Source of the DNA: JAUXFK01 sp034189035
Lineage (GTDB): Bacteria; Desulfobacterota; UBA8473
Assembly (NCBI GenBank): GCA_034189035.1
Contig: JAXHVA010000089.1
Coordinates: forward strand, 1-17,218
DNA: 17,218 nucleotides
Direction of reading: 5' to 3'
The notes beneath the pieces were generated by a model. It did not search any database and was not told the origin of the DNA. It saw only the letters and a list, made by a program, of their open reading frames with translations. A program made the translations under genes and the position numbers. Below are positions 16,166 to 17,218 of this stretch, in pieces (position 1 is the stretch's first letter; each line of letters begins with the position of its first letter).

Positions 16166-16507
16166 TTAGGGACAGCGACAATACAATTGGGCATGCTTTT
16201 TAGTATAAAAAGATAAAAACAAAGGCATAATTTTAAGGGATTTAACCTTAACTCTCAAACCATAGAGTTCTCTATAATAAATAAACAACAACTCCTTTTT
16301 CTCTGGAATTTTGCTATTATTTACCCCCTTTCCGCCTATATGATCTTTTTTTAATGCATTAAAATTTTCTAGCATTAAGCCAGCTCTTTCTAAAAAGTCA
16401 TAAGAGAGCTCAACCGCATATTTATCCGAAACCAAATTTTTGTCTTTTCCGTTAATCGTAACAGTGGAAAATTTGTAAAGGTATAATTCAGCTTCACTGT
16501 GAGCCAT
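16166..16507 (-). CDS. Hypothetical reading frame, probably the tail of a decayed gene
   Basis: An open frame of 113 codons that I do not recognise as a family. The first half (AELYLYKFSTVTINGKDKN, YAVELSYDFLERAGLMLENFN) has the amphipathic look of real protein; the second half is lysine-rich and may be out of frame. It has no good ribosome site; the nearest GGGAGAG is about 15 bases upstream. It lies in exactly the same frame as the DUF6345-like remnant to its right, separated from it by a TAG (16592-16594) and a TAA (16520-16522), and protein-like sequence bridges the gap. It is therefore better seen as part of one degraded gene than as an independent protein. Confidence 0.35.
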   Translation of the reverse strand: MAHSEAELYLYKFSTVTINGKDKNLVSDKYAVELSYDFLERAGLMLENFNALKKDHIGGKGVNNSKIPEKKELLFIYYRELYGLRVKVKSLKIMPLFLSFYTKKHAQLYCRCP

Positions 16508-16591
16508 GCTTATGTGAATTTACTCTCCCATGTAATCAAAAAGGTTCTCTATAGGTTTATAGATATCTTCGAAAACTGGTTTTACATTCTC

Positions 16592-17029
16592 CTATTTTTT
16601 AATTAATATTAATAAGTCAATAGCAAGAATACTCTGATCATATAGCGGATAAGAAACCTGAGTGTAGTAATTATCATTAGCAGCTCCTGGATGACTCCCT
16701 TGTGGATAGGCCCAGGTAACTGCATAATAACGCGGATAAACTCCTGATCTCGTCGAGTTTGCAGCATTAAACCAGGCATCAATATACTTATGACCACTTC
16801 ATAAATTCTGAGCATATTTTTCTTTAACTCTAACAACATACCAGCCGGTTGTTCTGAAACTCAAAAGTTGATACAATTTATGGAAGGCATCCCATCAACT
16901 GCTAGCCCAATATGGTCTTTCAATCGGAGATGGAACTACACTACAGGCATCAATAGTTAAGAATTCTAAATGCTAGTCTCCTAATGATACATTACTACTG
17001 GCAAAATTAACTGGATCGCAACAATTCTA
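16592..17029 (-). pseudogene. DUF6345-like gene remnant with in-frame stops
   Basis: Read in one minus-strand frame, this stretch encodes coherent protein: NCCDPVNFASSNVSLGD, then HLEFLTIDACSVVPSPIERP, then WDAFHKLYQLLSFRTTGWYV, then YIDAWFNAANSTRSGVYP and AVTWAYPQGSHPGAAND. The order (LxxDACS block, W-x-x-F followed by a hydrophobic LLSFRTTG, then DAWFxAA) resembles the DUF6345 family as I remember it. Stops interrupt the frame at 17027-17029 (TAG), 16973-16975 (TAG), 16895-16897 (TGA) and 16799-16801 (TGA), with TAG 16592-16594 after the domain. No frameshift is needed. Sequence right of about 17030 is not protein-like, so the 5' part is missing. The original function is unknown. Confidence 0.6.
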
Positions 17030-17040
17030 ATATGTTTATA

Positions 17041-17218
17041 AATAAAAGGAGTAAAAAAATTAAGGATATGCTTAATAATACTTTTCATAGGAAAAAAGTT
17101 TAACAGCGATTTTCGCACCGCTACTGAATGAATAGTTCGCCGAAATCCTGTTCTAGTCAATACAACAATAATGAATTAAAAAACAAGCAGTTAGCAACGC
17201 CTACATCGTTCAAGACAG
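17041..17218. other. Right edge, nothing recognised
   Basis: No credible gene, repeat or RNA is visible. A frame ending in a TGA at 17127-17129 is open for about 30 codons but has no start codon. The DUF6345-like protein signal stops abruptly at the left border of this stretch, so a rearrangement end-point may lie here. Confidence 0.3.

Noticed and set aside
16592..17029. Stop-codon recoding (TGA or TAG read as Trp or selenocysteine) in the DUF6345-like frame
   Set aside because: Intact genes in this window end with TAA, TAG and TGA, no recoding element was seen, and the 5' part of the gene is missing; decay is the simpler explanation.

Overview
The window is AT-rich bacterial chromosome. 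Its genes are tightly packed, mostly with clear Shine-Dalgarno sites, and use all three stop codons and occasional TTG or GTG starts. The gene set (yjbQ, phoH, a 7TM-HD pgpH, ybeY, a sirtuin, a SAM hydroxide adenosyltransferase, B12-dependent acyl-CoA chemistry, an ADP-forming acyl-CoA ligase) fits an anaerobic or syntrophic lineage such as Desulfobacterota. That placement is inference from gene content; no marker in the window fixes the taxon.

Layout. 1-436 holds no convincing gene, only a terminator-like hairpin and a candidate promoter. A metallo-beta-lactamase-fold hydrolase (+) converges on mazG (-), with their ends overlapping by 12 bp. A clear sigma70-type promoter at 2235-2263 then opens a + strand housekeeping run: yjbQ, phoH, pgpH (c-di-AMP phosphodiesterase type), ybeY, a sirtuin and a 38-residue very basic ORF, closed by a strong intrinsic terminator at 7831-7854. 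pgpH and ybeY overlap by 98 bp, and ybeY and the sirtuin by 17 bp. Next come a HAD nucleotidase-like gene, a SAM hydroxide adenosyltransferase and a class III CoA-transferase.

10.6-14.8 kb is the most distinctive part. A 231-bp intergenic region with three overlapping inverted repeats and a perfect TATAAT precedes a two-gene, B12-dependent acyl-CoA mutase. Its large subunit has the methylmalonyl-CoA mutase fold but lacks the residues that define that substrate (the His244 position is Asn, and the segment carrying Arg207 is deleted). Its B12 subunit keeps the axial His but has lost the SxL motif. With the CoA-transferase upstream and an acyl-CoA ligase alpha subunit downstream (-), this looks like an activate-then-rearrange pathway for an unidentified acid. 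The ligase gene is interrupted by three frameshifts, all at homopolymers. Between mutase and ligase lies a stand-alone AP2-domain protein of 78 residues.

14.8-17.2 kb is lower-density accessory DNA: a minus-strand terminator next to a ligase promoter, a secreted trypsin-like serine protease (+), and on the minus strand a decayed gene resembling the DUF6345 family. That decayed gene can be read in one continuous frame through several stop codons. No rRNA, tRNA, CRISPR array or recognisable insertion sequence was found.
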